Assembly (NCBI RefSeq): GCF_023920225.1
Contig: NZ_CP092587.1
Location: forward strand, 2,961,709 to 3,025,708
DNA length: 64,000 nt
DNA from: Vibrio gazogenes
GTDB lineage: Bacteria > Pseudomonadota > Gammaproteobacteria > Enterobacterales > Vibrionaceae
Reading direction: 5' to 3'
Made by a program: the position numbers and the translations under genes. Of the stretch, positions 41,132 through 50,878 are shown piece after piece. Every line of letters starts with the position of its first letter. Position 1 is the first letter of the stretch. Under the pieces are notes generated by a model. It saw only the letters and a program-made list of their open reading frames with translations. It did no database searches and was not told the origin of the DNA.

Positions 41132-41761
41132 ATGTCTGACATTAAACAGCAAATCAAAGCAATCAAAATCATTCCTGTGATTGCGATCGACAAAGCCGAG
41201 GACATTATTCCTCTGGGTAAAGTATTAGTAGAAAACGGCCTGCCCGCAGCAGAAATCACCTTCCGTTCTGATGCAGCCGCGCAAGCCATTCGCCTGCTAC
41301 GTGAATCACAACCGGACATGCTCATCGGTGCAGGTACTGTGCTTAACCGGGATCAGGTTATTGCCGCCAAAGAAGCAGGTGCGACATTCATTGTCTCTCC
41401 CGGTTTTAACCCCAACACTGTTCGGGCTTGTCAGGAACTAGGGATTGAAATCATTCCGGGCATCAACAATCCGAGTGTCGTTGAAGCCGCGCTTGAAATG
41501 GGCATCACCACCATGAAATTCTTCCCGGCAGAACCATCGGGCGGCATCAGCATGGTTAAATCTTTGCTTGCCCCATATACCAATCTGGAGCTGATGCCGA
41601 CCGGCGGGATTAAACCATCCAACGTCAAAGATTACCTCGATATCCCCCGCGTGATTGGCTGTGGCGGAACTTGGATGGTCGAGAAGTCACTGATTGAAAA
41701 TGGCGACTGGGAAGAACTCGCCCGTCTCACTCGTGAAGCTGTCGCTTTGATTCAGGAGTAA
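41132..41761 (+). CDS. eda: KDPG/KHG aldolase (Eda)
   Basis: Cleaves 2-keto-3-deoxy-6-phosphogluconate to pyruvate and glyceraldehyde-3-phosphate, the last step of hexuronate breakdown. 209 residues with the glutamate in AAEITFRSDAA, LIGAGTVLNRDQV, FIVSPGFNPNTV, the Schiff-base lysine in TTMKFFPAEPSGG and PTGGIKPSN. Last gene of the dctQM-GH31-uxuB-uxaC-kdgK-eda run; a strong terminator follows. Confidence 0.96.
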   Translation: MSDIKQQIKAIKIIPVIAIDKAEDIIPLGKVLVENGLPAAEITFRSDAAAQAIRLLRESQPDMLIGAGTVLNRDQVIAAKEAGATFIVSPGFNPNTVRACQELGIEIIPGINNPSVVEAALEMGITTMKFFPAEPSGGISMVKSLLAPYTNLELMPTGGIKPSNVKDYLDIPRVIGCGGTWMVEKSLIENGDWEELARLTREAVALIQE

Positions 41762-41790
41762 TGCCTGAAACACCCTATCGATAACAACTG

Positions 41791-41819
41791 AAAAAGCCTT
41801 GTGATAACAAGGCTTTTTC
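41791..41819 (+). terminator. Terminator of the hexuronate operon
   Basis: AAAAAGCCTT-gtgataac-AAGGCTTTTT, 30 bases past the eda stop, cleanly separates this operon from the carbapenem cluster. Confidence 0.92.
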
Positions 41820-42486
41820 TTCATCACCAACCACAACGGATACGGAGCATCAGACGCTTCATCACCGTCTAATACACATCTAATACAGGGCCTTTCCCAA
41901 TATTACTTTTCCCTGAACAGCGAAAACACAACAGTCATAGATGTCGTACTTCTCTATCACATGTCTTCATTTTTCAGCTTTCTGATGATCAATTATTTCC
42001 TCATTCAGAGACGAGCATATTGTTGTCTCGTAACCAAACAGTAGTAACTCATTTTTTGAATCAATTTTTATTGCCATATATAATGATTCGGTCAATAAGT
42101 AATAAAACGAATCAAATACTGACAACTCGAATAATTAAATAATTGATAGAAAACAGTTCAAATATCATCAAAAAACACAATAAAATATATTTTATAATTA
42201 GTGAATAAAATTCAAAAATATATATTAACTAAACAGAAATTTACACACAATGTAACAAAATAAATAACATCTTAACATTTATAAAAACCATTATAAATCA
42301 TATAGTTATACAAATGGATTAGCCAAAAAATACAGAAAAATCAAAAAAAACCATAGAAAAAACTAATTTAACTTATTATTCATATAGATAAAAAAATAGT
42401 TTTAATAATTAAGAAATGCATGATAATTATTTAAACCTGGTTGCAAAATTTAATTTATTTAAATTGTGTTAATAAATTATTAATAA

Positions 42487-42502
42487 TGTGATCTATATAT
42501 CA
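42487..42502 (+). promoter_or_regulatory. Possible CRP site upstream of carA promoter
   Basis: TGTGA-TCTATA-TATCA: the left half is a perfect CRP half-site and the right half matches 3 of 5 bases. Its centre is about 60 bases upstream of the expected transcription start, the spacing of class I CRP activation. The region is AT-rich, so chance is possible. Confidence 0.35.
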
Positions 42503-42520
42503 TTTAAATATTTATCAACA

Positions 42521-42548
42521 TTGACAAAAAATTAATGTCGTTTAGATT
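42521..42548 (+). promoter_or_regulatory. Candidate sigma70 promoter of the car operon
   Basis: TTGACA (42521-42526, consensus -35) and TAGATT (42543-42548) with a 16-base spacer lie about 50 bases before the carA start. A GAGG ribosome site is at 42591-42594. Confidence 0.6.
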
Positions 42549-42599
42549 ACCCAGCACAAAATAATCACTTAAAATAAATTGAATTAAATAGAGGTTTCC

Positions 42600-44111
42600 A
42601 TGGAGACAGGATTTTCTTTAATCAAAAAACCCGGTGTAAATATAGACAAAAGAATAGAAACATCTTTTAATTGCAATGTAATCTCCATTTCTGATGGAAT
42701 ATTGTGCGTAGGAAAAAGAGAGAATTACAGCCAGTATAATGAAGAAAAAATCATTCATTTAATTGGCGATATACATAACTTGGATTTTATTAACGAGCTT
42801 ATATCAAACTTGTGTTCAAATGCGAAAAATGCAGAACCTGCTCACATCATCATGATCATGATAAAGCAATTAGGTATTCAATCGCTGTCTTTACTTGAGG
42901 GTGATTTCTGTATCATCATTGAGAATAACAATTCAACATACCAAGTTATTACCAATCCATTTGGAATGAATCCTGTAAGTATTATTTCATCTCACGATGA
43001 GCATTCATTATGGATTACAAATAATCTAAAAGTATTTGCAAGTGTTGAAGGCGACAAAGCCATTCACTTCAAAAATCCGAGTCTAGTTTGTATCGATGGC
43101 CCAAGACAAAATAATTATTCTCCGATCCATAATGCAATTAAATTGAAACCGGCCAGTATTAATGAAATATCTTTTGATCGTAAAGGATATTTTTATAACA
43201 AAGTTTCAGACCTACTCTTTTGTAGCAATCATTGTGAAACAAATTTTGATGAAGATCTGCTTCTTCAAATTATTGACAATTATATACAATCACCGATCAG
43301 TGATTCGTACAATCAGTATAAAAAGGTCGGAATCCCCCTCTCTGGCGGACTGGATTCCAGCCTCATCACGCTCCTAGCAAGTGAGCAGTTTGACAATATT
43401 TATACCTACTCAATTGGTACAGAGTCCTTCAATGAGTTTCCATACGCAGAAATCGTTTCTGAGTGTCTACATACCAACCATGAAAATAAAATATTAGATG
43501 AGAAAGATATTATCAACGGTGTCATTGAATCTATTTACTACAATGAAATTTTTGATGGGCTTTCGGCAGAAATTCAATCTGGCTTATTTAATGTCTACAA
43601 AATGGCAAATAAAAACTCCGAACTGCTATTGACTGGTTACGGTTCAGATCTACTGTTTGGTGGTGTAATCAACCCTAGCAGTCAGCATGATCCAAACCAA
43701 GAATTGAGCCAATTAGTCTATAGAACTCAGTGGACTTCAGAATTTTCAACGCTTGGCCCTCGTGAATTCGGCATTGATGTCAGACACCCATTCTGGACAA
43801 GACGGTTGATTTCATTGTGTGAAAATATGAATCATAAATTAAAAATCAGAGACAATGAAAACAAATATATTCTTAGAAAATATGTTGATTCATTTAAAAA
43901 ATTACCCGATGAAATTGTTTGGCGTAAAAAAATTGGTATCCATGAGGGGTCTGCTGTCGACCAATCGTTTGCCAATACACTTGGTGTCAAAGTTGATAAT
44001 TATTATGAGAAGAATTTATTTACATACAAGATGTATCAGTCATTGATATTAGGCAGAATTAATATTAACGATTACAACTTAGATGAAATAAAAAAAATAA
44101 TTACGGAGTAA
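42600..44111 (+). CDS. carA: Carbapenam synthetase CarA (asparagine-synthetase-like, beta-lactam forming)
   Basis: ATP-dependent closure of the beta-lactam ring of (2S,5S)-5-carboxymethylproline to carbapenam-3-carboxylate. 503 residues: a degenerate class II glutaminase domain (1-210) lacking the N-terminal Cys needed for amide transfer (Met-Glu-Thr start), then the synthetase domain with PP-loop SGGLDSS (248-254). ESIYYNEIFDGLSAEIQSG (310-328), LTGYGSDLLFGG and VWRKKIGIHEGS closely match Pectobacterium CarA. Tyr347 and Lys443/444 correspond to the Tyr/Lys pair that drives ring closure. First gene of a tight one-strand run. It is not AsnB: the missing Cys and strong CarA-specific stretches exclude it. 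Confidence 0.95.
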   Translation: METGFSLIKKPGVNIDKRIETSFNCNVISISDGILCVGKRENYSQYNEEKIIHLIGDIHNLDFINELISNLCSNAKNAEPAHIIMIMIKQLGIQSLSLLEGDFCIIIENNNSTYQVITNPFGMNPVSIISSHDEHSLWITNNLKVFASVEGDKAIHFKNPSLVCIDGPRQNNYSPIHNAIKLKPASINEISFDRKGYFYNKVSDLLFCSNHCETNFDEDLLLQIIDNYIQSPISDSYNQYKKVGIPLSGGLDSSLITLLASEQFDNIYTYSIGTESFNEFPYAEIVSECLHTNHENKILDEKDIINGVIESIYYNEIFDGLSAEIQSGLFNVYKMANKNSELLLTGYGSDLLFGGVINPSSQHDPNQELSQLVYRTQWTSEFSTLGPREFGIDVRHPFWTRRLISLCENMNHKLKIRDNENKYILRKYVDSFKKLPDEIVWRKKIGIHEGSAVDQSFANTLGVKVDNYYEKNLFTYKMYQSLILGRININDYNLDEIKKIITE

Positions 44112-44115
44112 TATC

Positions 44116-45722
<1,607 letters not shown>

Positions 45723-45730
45723 AATAATAG

Positions 45731-45770
45731 AGGCAAGCAATATGCAATATAGTGCTTGCCTTATTTTTTA
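45731..45770 (+). terminator. Terminator-like hairpin between carC and carD
   Basis: AGGCAAGCA (45731-45739), a 13-base loop, then TGCTTGCCTT (45753-45762) and ATTTTTTA. It lies directly after carC, inside the cluster, and could partly end transcription so that carABC mRNA exceeds carDE mRNA. Confidence 0.7.
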
Positions 45771-45800
45771 TAATGATAAATATCTCATGGAGAGACATTC

Positions 45801-46952
45801 ATGTATTATCGACACTCAAATTTAGAATTAATATTTAAATATTTTTCATCTGTCATTTTATCCAACCGATATATTGGCGTTATATTCGTAAAAATATTTA
45901 AATGGTTAATCACTAAAGGTGTCCGTTCAAAGTTCCATGAAATTATATATAAAATATATTTTGGCGGAGAAAATATCAAGGAAGCGATTGACACATCCGA
46001 TAAACTCAGCCGAGATGGAACTGCCAGTTTACTCGACTATGCTGTCGAAGGTATTGATCACTCATCTGGGTTCCAAGCTGCACTCGACAATACAATAAGA
46101 TTAATCAAACTATCGAGCCATAATAAACATCTCCCATTTGTTGTTATTAAGCCTTCTTCAATTGGTTCTAGTCTGATTTATCAAAAGATATCTCAACGGC
46201 AATGCCTTTCGGCTGGTGAAATCAATGACTGGAACCAAATCAAGCAACGTTATGAAGATATCTTTCAATTTGCATCTCAACATAATGTAAAAGTCATGGT
46301 CGATGCGGAACAGTCTTGGATTCAACCCGCCGTGGATGAGCTGGTCATTCAATCGATGAAGAGATATAACACCACCCAAACCGTGATTTATTTAACGATC
46401 CAATGCTACCTTAAGGATAAATTGACATTTCTCCAGCATTGCTATCAAGAATCTATTCAACATCACTTCAAAGCAGGTATTAAATTAGTTCGCGGGGCCT
46501 ATTTGGAAGATGAGCGAAGACATTGTACGGATATAGCTGAGTTTCCTATTTTTTCAACAAAGGAAGAAACTGACAATAATTATTCATCTGCTATTGAATT
46601 TATTGCCAATAATATTAAAAACTTTTCTCCTTTCTTTGCGACACATAATAATGAAAGTATTGATAAAATAGTTCAATACCCTGTACTCTCTCATGCTTGG
46701 TCTGGCCAACTTTATGGGCTTTCTGATCATTTAACTCTTCGTCTTAAACAATATGGATTTAAAACAAGTAAATATGTTCCCTATGGCCCGATGGAAAGCT
46801 CCCTTCCCTATCTACTGCGACGAATTGAAGAAAATTCAATCTCTACACAATCTTTCATTGAAGAGCAAGAAACGATTAGAAAAGAGATAAAAAACCGACT
46901 ATTTCATAGAAAGTCATCTTCAAAATTAGATCAATTAGATAACAAGAGATAA
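45801..46952 (+). CDS. carD: CarD, proline-dehydrogenase-like oxidoreductase
   Basis: 383 residues of the FAD-dependent proline dehydrogenase (PRODH) barrel. In car clusters CarD is thought to oxidise proline to pyrroline-5-carboxylate, feeding CarB, with CarE as electron carrier. Visible PRODH motifs are VMVDAEQSW (165-173), KLVRGAYLEDERR (228-240), FATHNNESI (279-287) and YVPYGPMESSLPYLLRRIEEN (325-345). It is a stand-alone enzyme, not the PutA fusion. GGAGAG lies before the ATG, and a 78-base gap with a hairpin separates it from carC. Low GC like its neighbours. Confidence 0.9.
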   Translation: MYYRHSNLELIFKYFSSVILSNRYIGVIFVKIFKWLITKGVRSKFHEIIYKIYFGGENIKEAIDTSDKLSRDGTASLLDYAVEGIDHSSGFQAALDNTIRLIKLSSHNKHLPFVVIKPSSIGSSLIYQKISQRQCLSAGEINDWNQIKQRYEDIFQFASQHNVKVMVDAEQSWIQPAVDELVIQSMKRYNTTQTVIYLTIQCYLKDKLTFLQHCYQESIQHHFKAGIKLVRGAYLEDERRHCTDIAEFPIFSTKEETDNNYSSAIEFIANNIKNFSPFFATHNNESIDKIVQYPVLSHAWSGQLYGLSDHLTLRLKQYGFKTSKYVPYGPMESSLPYLLRRIEENSISTQSFIEEQETIRKEIKNRLFHRKSSSKLDQLDNKR

Positions 46953-46955
46953 AGA

Positions 46956-47228
46956 ATGCAAAATAATAAATGTATCATCAATGAAGAAATAATTGAGTTT
47001 CCTCTTGATAAGGAAAATTCAATATTAGACACTGCATTGAAACATGGCATTGATTTACATTATAATTGCCAAGCCGGATTTTGTGGTCGATGTAAAGTAT
47101 TATTAAAAAAAGGGCAAGTAGACATGGATCACTCCGGTGGTATTTCTCGGACAGAAATAAAAGAACGCTACATTTTAGCTTGCTGTTCCACGCCCCTGAC
47201 TCCAATTGAAATAGAGGTTGTTAATTGA
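46956..47228 (+). CDS. carE: CarE, plant-type [2Fe-2S] ferredoxin
   Basis: A 90-residue ferredoxin with the cluster ligands Cys38, Cys43, Cys46 (C-x4-C-x2-C in NCQAGFCGRCK) and a fourth in ILACCSTP (Cys76 or Cys77). In car clusters CarE is believed to carry electrons for CarD or CarC; loss lowers but does not abolish carbapenem in Pectobacterium, as I recall. It starts 3 bases after carD and its stop overlaps the next start (TGATG). Confidence 0.92.
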   Translation: MQNNKCIINEEIIEFPLDKENSILDTALKHGIDLHYNCQAGFCGRCKVLLKKGQVDMDHSGGISRTEIKERYILACCSTPLTPIEIEVVN

Positions 47229-48067
47229 TGCGTTACTTATTATTTTTATGCATTTATTCTATCAATTTTTCTGTCTTCTCATCGACTAAAAATATACCGA
47301 AAGTAGAAGAGTCCCTTGTTCAAGCAGGAGACTATTACGTTGGTGACGTTTTTGGTCAACAACCGTATGAAAAGCACACAAATGTGACGATAAAGTCTTT
47401 CTATATCATGCAAAATGAAGTGACACGTTCATTGTTGGATCAGGTCAAAAATTGGGCAATCCAGCATAGTTTAGTGAAAGGCGATATGATTAAAGAATCA
47501 AATAAAGAAGAATCAAATATAGCTGCTGCGAATGTGTCATGGTGGGATGCTATTATTTTCTCAAATATGATCAGCCGTTATTATGATCTATCTCCTTATT
47601 ATTTAGACAAGTCAAACCATCCTATTTTTGAACGCCCCGAAGATGGAATCGTCACAGTCGATGATTCAGCTTCCGGTTATCGTCTTCCTAGTATTTTTGA
47701 ATGGCAAATTGCAGCGCGAGGGGGACAAGAAGCATTAAAAAATCAGACCTATGGAACATTATTTGCCGGTTCAGATCAGAGAGATTCTGTGGGTTGGTTT
47801 CCAACCGATGATTTATCACAACAAGAAATGCCTTATCTTGTCAGACAGAAAAAACCGAATGAACTTAATCTATTCGATATGTCTGGCAATGTTGCGGAAT
47901 GGACTGGAGAAGCCTTTAATCTCGATGACAATAACATCCTTTACTTCTATTGCGGAGGAAGTTTTATCATCAGCGATGACTCTCTGGCAAATTGTGATAT
48001 CCATTCCCGCGGTCATAAAAGACCTGACTTAGGTTTTCGATTAGTGAGATATGCCTCGCAGCCTTGA
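47228..48067 (+). CDS. Exported FGE/SUMF1-fold protein in the carF position
   Basis: 279 residues from ATG 47228, which overlaps the carE stop. An N-terminal hydrophobic stretch (MRYLLFLCIYSINFSVFSS) looks like a signal peptide. The rest is the formylglycine-generating-enzyme fold: SFYIMQNEVTRSLL, NVSWWDAIIFSNMIS, GYRLPSIFEWQIAARGG, NLFDMSGNVAEWTGE, CGGSF and LGFRLV. This fold is used by sulfatase activators but also by many non-catalytic proteins (PvdO, NirV). In Pectobacterium and Serratia the gene after carE is carF, one of two intrinsic carbapenem-resistance genes. Position suggests the same role here, but I cannot confirm homology with CarF. No sulfatase is nearby. Confidence 0.75.
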   Translation: MRYLLFLCIYSINFSVFSSTKNIPKVEESLVQAGDYYVGDVFGQQPYEKHTNVTIKSFYIMQNEVTRSLLDQVKNWAIQHSLVKGDMIKESNKEESNIAAANVSWWDAIIFSNMISRYYDLSPYYLDKSNHPIFERPEDGIVTVDDSASGYRLPSIFEWQIAARGGQEALKNQTYGTLFAGSDQRDSVGWFPTDDLSQQEMPYLVRQKKPNELNLFDMSGNVAEWTGEAFNLDDNNILYFYCGGSFIISDDSLANCDIHSRGHKRPDLGFRLVRYASQP

Positions 48068-48100
48068 ACATCCCACAACGGACACGGTGAGAACTCTATT

Positions 48101-49027
48101 TTGAATCATGCCTACAAATATTATATTGGCGTACTAATTGCTGTCATCCTATGGGGAAGCAATTTTGTAGTGATAAAAATCGCACTACAACAAGTGGATA
48201 CATTAGCGCTACTCTCGATTCGTTTTGTGTTGAGCACCATCATTCTTGGGGGGATCTGCCTTTTTAGACAGCAAGCAACCACACCACTGTCATTGAGAAA
48301 CTATGTTTTCCTTTTTTTCCTTGGGATACTCGGAATTGCGGGGTTTAATCTGGGGCTGTTTTACGGACTCAATGACACATCACCTATCCATGCGTCACTG
48401 ATTGTGTCTCTTTCACCTTTGATGACCTTATTTATTGCCAGTCGATTTAATATAGAGCGAGTTAATCTGTCTCACATTATCGCCCTTTTACTCTGTATGA
48501 TTGGCGTTGTTTTAGTGATAGGTTCACCACTGGATGATAGTCAATTTATGATTAAGGGCGATTTGATTATTTTTGCAGGCACACTGTCGTGGAGTGTCTA
48601 TACCATTTTTTCAACGAAAATAAAATCTCAACTAGAGCCACTTCAGTTAACATTCCTTGTGATGCTCTTTGGTTCAATTTGTATTGTCTTGCTGAGCTCA
48701 TTTCAGCTGAATTTGTTCAGTGTATTGACAGAAATAAACACTCAGACTTGGGGGCTCATTCTATATATGGCGATATTTACAACCTGTATTCCTCACATCT
48801 TATGGGTTCACTCCGTAAGAAAAATCGGACCAACTGAGTCTTCTTTGTTTTTCAACTTAATCCCTGTCTTTGCCGCTATATTTACAATTTTTACCGGTTT
48901 CATCCCAGATCAATACCAAATCATCGGTATTATCATCTCGTTTGCAGGATTAGCGCTCCCGAACCTATACACCTATCTCATGAATCGCTCTCATTTGTTA
49001 ACTAAAAAAGAGGCGATCAACAAATGA
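48101..49027 (+). CDS. EamA/DMT-superfamily transporter within the carbapenem cluster (TTG start)
   Basis: 308 residues, ten hydrophobic helices and two EamA repeats, the first opening YIGVLIAVILWGSNFVVIKIAL and the second DLIIFAGTLSWSVYTIFSTK. Family members export amino acids, metabolites and drugs. The frame opens with TTG at 48101 (codons for M-N-H-A-Y); no nearby ATG precedes helix 1, so TTG seems real. Its stop shares ATGA with the next gene start, so it is coupled to the CarG-like gene. I do not recall such a gene in the described car or cpm clusters; product or precursor export is an inference. Confidence 0.85.
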   Translation: MNHAYKYYIGVLIAVILWGSNFVVIKIALQQVDTLALLSIRFVLSTIILGGICLFRQQATTPLSLRNYVFLFFLGILGIAGFNLGLFYGLNDTSPIHASLIVSLSPLMTLFIASRFNIERVNLSHIIALLLCMIGVVLVIGSPLDDSQFMIKGDLIIFAGTLSWSVYTIFSTKIKSQLEPLQLTFLVMLFGSICIVLLSSFQLNLFSVLTEINTQTWGLILYMAIFTTCIPHILWVHSVRKIGPTESSLFFNLIPVFAAIFTIFTGFIPDQYQIIGIIISFAGLALPNLYTYLMNRSHLLTKKEAINK

Positions 49028-49548
49028 GATATCTATATTTATTCATACTGTTGTTACACCCTTTTAATACTTACGCTGCGGCCACTTTTTTTGAACTCAA
49101 TAGTGGCTTAAATCACTTGGACTTAAACTCAGATGGCATCCTTGATGCTGTTTTTTATTCGCGGTTTGATAACAACACATCTCATCCGGATCCGACACTC
49201 TCGGTTTATATCAAGAATAGCGACGCAACCTACTCGATTGTACCGACACCGGTAGGTGACCGATTTACGCTATTTGGTATTAATGTCTCTGTTTCAAATG
49301 TCTTGGTGAGAAGTTTTGGTTTTATCAAAACATCAAAGAAGGTCTATCTGGTTGTTGCAGTTAAATCCGGGGACTCACCTCACTTAAAGCAACACTTCAA
49401 ATTCAAACTTTATCAGATTGAGAAGAACTTGGAACACCCGGGCATTCCGCTATACGGCTGGGTCCAAACATCGGAAAAAGTCAGTAAAGACAAATATATG
49501 TCAGCAGATGTCGCAATCCGCGAATGCCCCCGAACATGTTTTGAGTAA
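49024..49548 (+). CDS. CarG-like exported protein, candidate carbapenem self-resistance
   Basis: 174 residues with a signal peptide (MRYLYLFILLLHPFNTYA) and a mainly beta secreted part. The segment NHLDLNSDGILDAVF (about 30-44), then SRFDNNTSHP and a late HPGIPLYGW, resembles the CarG family, which with CarF gives Pectobacterium and Serratia intrinsic immunity to their own carbapenem by a non-beta-lactamase mechanism. The identification is from remembered family pattern and gene position, so moderate only. Start overlaps the transporter stop (ATGA). Two Cys near the C-terminus (RECPRTCFE) may pair. Last gene of the cluster; no clear terminator follows before the opposing ROK gene at 49698. 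Confidence 0.65.
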   Translation: MRYLYLFILLLHPFNTYAAATFFELNSGLNHLDLNSDGILDAVFYSRFDNNTSHPDPTLSVYIKNSDATYSIVPTPVGDRFTLFGINVSVSNVLVRSFGFIKTSKKVYLVVAVKSGDSPHLKQHFKFKLYQIEKNLEHPGIPLYGWVQTSEKVSKDKYMSADVAIRECPRTCFE

Positions 49549-49697
49549 CCGGAGCTATAAAGAACCTTCATCGTCTTCGAGATACAGAGCATCTCTCATT
49601 TTCTCATTAAAAGAAAAACTCGGAAAATATGTGAATTGCCATCCGATAAGATTCTCACTTTTGGATAATGTGGAACGACTTGGACAATAACAACAAA

Positions 49698-50849
49698 TCA
49701 GTTTGCCTGTTTTTCATTATCTATCTCACTAGCTAACATATCCAATAATCGATTAACTGCAAAACCGGCGGCACCTTGTGCCCACATCCGTGATTCAGTG
49801 AGAAAATGAAGCGGCGTCACCTGAGGCGTGACACGCAGTCGGTATTTTTGAAAGCTCTGAAGAACTTGATCAAATAAAATACGCGATACCGTTTGAGGCT
49901 CTGTGGTCAAATAAACAATATCCGGGTCAAAGGCAATGGATAAATTCGCCAAAGACACACCGAGGTGATGTCCTGCATTCGTCAGAGTCTCAATCGCCAT
50001 CGGGCTCGGATTAAGCTCTAGCTCTTGTAAAGTGCGTGGTGGATTTCGTTTATCAATATCTGGGTCATGATCCAACAAATACTGCAAAATTGCCCGTGAC
50101 GAGGCCACGCTTTCTAATTCTCTTTCAGAACCATCGCCCAACAACCCATTCCCTATTTCACCGGCATTACCATGACGACCACGATACAACTGGCGATTAA
50201 TAATAATCCCCGCGCCGATGCCCTGACCAAAAGTAGCAAGAATTGCTGACGAGGACTGCCCAATCTGGCCAAATACGACCGAAGCCAGCGCTAATGCATT
50301 GGCATCATTCTCAATAAATACCGGAATCGAAAAACGCTCAGTCAACTGCGAAGCAATATCGACATTATTCCAATCAAGCAAAAATGAACGCAAACAGCGG
50401 CCGGAATCAGGATCGACAACCCCTGATATAGCAAGGCCAATGGCACCGATGTTTCTATGTGACGCAGTCGATTTCATAAACTTAGCTAACGCATCACCAA
50501 GCTGCTTTGGTGTTAATTTGCCGATTGAAATCTGTTGCTCACCAATCAAAGTACCGGCCAAGTCAGTCATCACAATAAGATTACGCTCTGTATTAAGCTG
50601 AACACCAATCACACATGTAAAATCAGGGTTGATACCCAACAGCGTTTTCGGTCTCCCCATTGAGACCTTACGTAATCCTAACTCACGAATAATACCTTTG
50701 TTCAATAGCTTATTCGTCGCTTGGGAAACAGCTGACATACTCAGTGAACTACGCACTTTCAAGTCTGACTGACTGATTGAAGCATGTTCAACAATCAAAC
50801 GAAGTAAACGAGTAGTGATGGATGGTGGTGTCGGCATAATTAAACTCAA
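49698..50849 (-). CDS. ROK-family transcriptional regulator (NagC/XylR-like)
   Basis: 383 residues: an N-terminal MarR-like winged helix (about 10-70, SQSDLKVRSSLSMSAVSQATNKLL) and a sugar-kinase-like ROK domain with AISGVVDPDSGR, ENDANALALASVVFG and FGQGIGAGIIINRQLYRGRHGNAGEIG. The usual zinc-binding Cys cluster of ROK proteins is not evident. It is probably a repressor of the adjoining sugar ABC/GH28 genes responding to a sugar. It is codirectional with the kinase gene 29 bases upstream. Confidence 0.9.
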   Translation of the reverse strand: MSLIMPTPPSITTRLLRLIVEHASISQSDLKVRSSLSMSAVSQATNKLLNKGIIRELGLRKVSMGRPKTLLGINPDFTCVIGVQLNTERNLIVMTDLAGTLIGEQQISIGKLTPKQLGDALAKFMKSTASHRNIGAIGLAISGVVDPDSGRCLRSFLLDWNNVDIASQLTERFSIPVFIENDANALALASVVFGQIGQSSSAILATFGQGIGAGIIINRQLYRGRHGNAGEIGNGLLGDGSERELESVASSRAILQYLLDHDPDIDKRNPPRTLQELELNPSPMAIETLTNAGHHLGVSLANLSIAFDPDIVYLTTEPQTVSRILFDQVLQSFQKYRLRVTPQVTPLHFLTESRMWAQGAAGFAVNRLLDMLASEIDNEKQAN

Positions 50850-50878
50850 AATTATCTAGTGGTTACGGCGTTCGTGCA

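Larger units (their letters stand above)
41820..42599. other. AT-rich gap of about 780 bp upstream of carA
   Basis: No gene or plausible ORF is seen. From about 42040 on the sequence is strikingly AT-rich, with many A and T tracts, unlike the flanking hexuronate genes. Such DNA is typical of horizontally acquired loci silenced by H-NS-type proteins. No integrase, transposase, tRNA remnant or clear direct repeat is seen. The right end carries the carA promoter candidate. Confidence 0.7.

Noticed and set aside
41820..42599. CRISPR array or lux box in the AT-rich gap
   Set aside because: No regularly spaced repeats, and no 20-bp lux-type palindrome found by eye; only AT tracts.
42600..44111. 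Asparagine synthetase (AsnB)
   Set aside because: No N-terminal catalytic Cys, and CarA-specific stretches and carB/carC neighbours fit carbapenam synthetase much better.
45801..46952. Ordinary proline catabolism (PutA)
   Set aside because: Stand-alone PRODH domain with no aldehyde dehydrogenase partner, next to a ferredoxin and carABC.
49549..49697. Additional small gene after the CarG-like gene (frame 49418-49690)
   Set aside because: Begins inside the CarG-like gene in another frame, low-complexity basic translation, no ribosome site.
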